NCBI GenBank assembly: GCA_964617765.1
Contig: CAZTZY010000114.1
Coordinates: forward strand, 1-7,354
Direction of reading: 5' to 3'
DNA from: CAZTZY01 sp964617765
Lineage (GTDB): Bacteria > Pseudomonadota > Gammaproteobacteria > Pseudomonadales > DT-91
Length of the DNA: 7,354 nucleotides
Of this stretch, positions 5,833 through 7,354 are shown piece after piece (position 1 is the stretch's first letter; every line of letters starts with the position of its first letter). The notes under the pieces are model-generated. The model was not told the DNA's origin. It saw nothing but the letters and a program-made list of their open reading frames with translations, and did no database searches. Made by a program: the position numbers and the translations under genes.

Positions 5833-6249
5833 ATGACACCGAAATCTAAATTAGTTCAAGCGAGTATTTCTGCGGCTGTTGCGATTGCGTCTATTGTTAC
5901 GGTTCCATCAGCACTCGCCGAGTCGGTTATCCTGAGTTGTATTGTCGACAATTCTTCACAAACCCACACTTTCCGAATCAACTTTGATACCAAACTGGTT
6001 GAAGAACTTGGGCCGAGCGGCCAAGCTTACACAAACAGGATAGCTCCAAACGCACAGATAAGTGACAATGCCATCGTCTGGGCTGCCGATTTGATGGACA
6101 CAGGCCTCCAGATACCAGTGCCTATGCATTGGTCGGGGACTATCGATAGGCTATCCGGAAGGGGTTTTGAGTGGTGGTCTCGTGAAGGATTGAGTATGGG
6201 GGCTCAAGAAAATTTCACATGCAGCGCGGTGACAAAACCGAAGTTCTGA
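5833..6249 (+). CDS. Small secreted protein of unknown function (cassette gene)
   Basis: The 138-residue product has a clear Sec signal peptide: Lys4 and Lys6, a hydrophobic Ala/Ile/Val-rich core at about 10-24, and A-L-A at 27-29 followed by Glu30. The mature protein of about 109 residues should be periplasmic or exported. It contains exactly two cysteines, Cys36 and Cys130, at its two ends, which could form one disulfide. Motifs include M-H-W-S-G-T-I-D-R-L-S-G-R-G-F-E-W-W near 98-115; the pattern suggests a compact beta fold. The start is well supported by AGGAG seven bases upstream. The gene is followed 45 bases later by an intact attC, so it is the plus-strand cargo of this cassette. I do not recognise the family and assign no function. 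Confidence 0.85.
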   Translation: MTPKSKLVQASISAAVAIASIVTVPSALAESVILSCIVDNSSQTHTFRINFDTKLVEELGPSGQAYTNRIAPNAQISDNAIVWAADLMDTGLQIPVPMHWSGTIDRLSGRGFEWWSREGLSMGAQENFTCSAVTKPKF

Positions 6250-6294
6250 AAAGTGTGTAAAATTCAAAAGAAAAAATTCTTGATAAATACTAAT

Positions 6295-6384
6295 GCATAA
6301 CGCCGTGATAAGCCGACAGCCGCCGCGAAGCAAGGGCACAACATGCGCAAGCATGTTGCTGTCCGCTTGAGCACCTGGTTAGGC
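6295..6384 (+). other. Intact attC recombination site
   Basis: The left box GCATAAC (6295-6301) and right box GTTAGGC (6378-6384) are the outer core sites. Inner boxes AAGCCGACAGC (6310-6320) and GCTGTCCGCTT (6358-6368) are complementary apart from typical unpaired bases. The tip is a perfect hairpin, CAACATGC-GCAA-GCATGTTG (6339-6358). The GTTRRRY box on the right means cassettes read left to right. Strand exchange would fall after G6378. This 90-bp site lacks the element seen in the other two. Confidence 0.88.
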
Positions 6385-6422
6385 TGTTGCACATAGAGTG
6401 TGGCTTGAGCATTGTGACAAGC

Positions 6423-6815
6423 CTATTTGATTAGTTGGACAAGTATCATAGCGCCACCAACCCAAGCACCAAACCATGACAGGGTGCGCAGGTAGGGAAT
6501 GCCAAGGACATAAACGATAAGGTGAGTAACGCGGCCCCAAAAGAAGATTGTTGCTCCAAGGGCGGTTTCAGCGTTTGCCTTACCAGAGACATGTGCGACG
6601 AGAATCAAGATGGCAAAGGGCGCAAGGTTTTCAATGAAATTTGAGTGAGCTTGAACGGCGCGTTTGGTCCATTTAGGGACATTCAGTTCAGTTTCTCGAT
6701 TTCCCGCTGCCCATTGAAAGCCTCTAGGCTGCATGAAGCGGCCAGTTCCATAGATGAAGGGAATGCAGAGGCAAAGTAATGTGGTTGCTACGAGCATCCA
6801 AAGATCGGTTGTCAT
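6423..6815 (-). CDS. MAPEG family membrane protein (reverse-oriented cassette gene)
   Basis: The 130-residue protein has the four hydrophobic segments of MAPEG proteins (membrane-associated proteins in eicosanoid and glutathione metabolism). It also has the family motif R-A-V-Q-A-H-S-N-F-I-E-N-L-A-P-F in the first half, and G-R-V-T-H-L-I-V-Y-V-L-G-I-P-Y-L-R-T-L-S-W in the second. Bacterial members are often small inner-membrane proteins; some have glutathione-dependent activity, but this cannot be read from the sequence. The start at 6813-6815 is set by GGAG six bases upstream and by the usual family N-terminus; a TTG-initiated frame to 6896 adds 27 unlikely residues. The gene runs against the array direction, between the attC at 6295-6384 and the split attC at 6928, so it needs its own promoter. 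I could not identify one in the 119 bases upstream. Confidence 0.9.
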   Translation of the reverse strand: MTTDLWMLVATTLLCLCIPFIYGTGRFMQPRGFQWAAGNRETELNVPKWTKRAVQAHSNFIENLAPFAILILVAHVSGKANAETALGATIFFWGRVTHLIVYVLGIPYLRTLSWFGAWVGGAMILVQLIK

Positions 6816-6821
6816 AAAATT

Positions 6822-6825
6822 CTCC
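6822..6825 (-). promoter_or_regulatory. Ribosome binding site deciding the MAPEG start
   Basis: GGAG on the minus strand lies six bases before the ATG at 6815. No comparable site precedes the in-frame TTG at 6896, so the shorter protein is preferred. Confidence 0.75.
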
Positions 6826-6927
6826 AAGTTTGAAATTGGTCGCCACACTAGGGCAACATACTGGTTAGTTGAGAGGCTAACGTTAATTAGATCCAAAACT
6901 TGGGTGTTTGTTTACACCAATATTTTA

Positions 6928-7239
6928 GCCTAACGAGGCTGTAGAAAAACTTCGGTTAGGATTCGCTTTTCAAACAAACATATAATTTGTTCGTTATTTA
7001 TACATTTTTCATGCTTCTACGTAAATGGGGGAGTAGTTAAAGCTTAAAATATCTGTATTATTTAATCTCAGGCAGATTATTTTTCTAACTATTTTTATCC
7101 ACAGGTTTTTCTACAGGCTCAACGCTGCGCTAACGGGCAGAACGTAGCACGCATAGCGTGCGAAGTGAACCATGAGGCGCAATACAATTTGCGAAGCAAA
7201 TGCGCCGAATGGGCTGTCACGTTGAGCGCCTGGTTATGT
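6928..7239 (+). other. attC site of the MAPEG cassette, split by a MITE-like element
   Basis: The left box GCCTAAC (6928-6934) is separated from the rest by a 186-bp element. Without the element and one AAC, the site runs GCCTAAC-GCT-GCGCTAACGGGCAG ... CTGTCACGTTGAGCGC-CTG-GTTATGT, ending at 7239. The inner boxes GCGCTAACGGGCAG (7127-7140) and CTGTCACGTTGAGCGC (7214-7229) are complementary apart from two extrahelical positions. The variable part holds two hairpins: GCACGC-ATA-GCGTGC (7147-7161), and ATTTGC-GAA-GCAAAT (7187-7201) set within GGCGC/GCGCC (7176-7180, 7202-7206). Strand exchange would fall after G7233. Confidence 0.82.
6935..7120. mobile_element. MITE-like element, copy 2, inserted in attC
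   Basis: This 186-bp non-coding element starts GAGGCTGTAGAAAAAC and ends GTTTTTCTACAGGCTC, inverted repeats matching at 15 of 16 positions. AAC is repeated on both sides (6932-6934 and 7121-7123). The right end again has a doubled motif, TTTTTATCCACAGG (7092-7105) and TTTTTCTACAGG (7106-7117). It differs from copy 1 at many interior positions, especially in the first 75 bases, so the two are not a recent duplication. It encodes no transposase and must have been moved by one elsewhere. Confidence 0.85.
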
Positions 7240-7354
7240 GTGTTTGAGATAGATGACATTTTTTAGAAACCCATTTTGTATAGAGGCAGAACATAGCCCT
7301 GGAATTGCGACGAGTTTATAGGCTAGAAAGGTTTTGCCAGAGTTACTGCTTGAG
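7234..7354 (-). CDS. Possible partial gene of the next cassette, leftward
   Basis: One minus-strand frame is open from 7353 to TAA at 7234-7236, giving at least 39 codons and running off the right edge. It reads S-S-N-S-G-K-T-F-L-A-Y-K-L-V-A-I-P-G-L-C and ends in N-V-I-Y-L-K-H-T. All three plus frames over this stretch contain stops. The stop codon falls inside the attC right core box GTTATGT. The composition is coding-like but the length is short, so chance cannot be excluded. I recognise no family. Confidence 0.4.
   Translation of the reverse strand, partial: SSSNSGKTFLAYKLVAIPGLCSASIQNGFLKNVIYLKHT

Overview
The window looks like chromosomal DNA of a Gram-negative bacterium, most likely a gammaproteobacterium. 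It has a type II signal-peptide lipoprotein and HPP, DUF924, DUF1272 and Gmm proteins of proteobacterial type, and it is moderately AT-rich. The right-hand 40% is an integron gene-cassette array. I cannot name the species. No integron integrase gene, tRNA, rRNA or CRISPR array is visible.

Bases 1-4200 hold ordinary genes. A rightward lipoprotein gene (3-1217) ends at a terminator that also serves the leftward genes facing it. Four leftward genes follow. They encode an HPP membrane protein (3033-2527), a cysteine-rich DUF1272 protein (2424-2185), the Nudix enzyme Gmm (2141-1686) and a small membrane protein (1661-1311). The last three are closely spaced and could be one transcript. Inside gmm lies a perfect 26-bp palindrome. 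A gene-poor stretch (3034-3657) separates these from a leftward DUF924 gene (3658-4200).

Bases 4248-4540 carry a leftward gene that appears broken by a one-base deletion. The cassette array becomes recognisable just to its right. Cassette A, from about 4598 to 5466, carries a ccdA-ccdB toxin-antitoxin pair. Its own promoter sits at the very start of the cassette. Cassette B, from about 5467 to 6378, carries a frameshifted leftward gene remnant and a rightward gene for a small secreted protein of unknown function. It ends in an intact 90-bp attC. Cassette C, from about 6379 to 7233, carries a MAPEG-family membrane protein gene in reverse orientation and ends in a long attC. A further cassette starts at 7234 and runs off the window.

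The most unusual signal is a pair of related 185- and 186-bp elements at 5232-5416 and 6935-7120. Each has about 16-bp terminal inverted repeats and is flanked by a direct AAC duplication. Each lies at exactly the same point of an attC site, immediately after the AAC of the left (R'') core box. In both copies the right end of the element plus the duplicated AAC rebuilds an RYYYAAC core box, so the attC may still fold and recombine. They look like non-autonomous transposable elements (MITEs) that target attC and preserve it. No transposase is present in the window.
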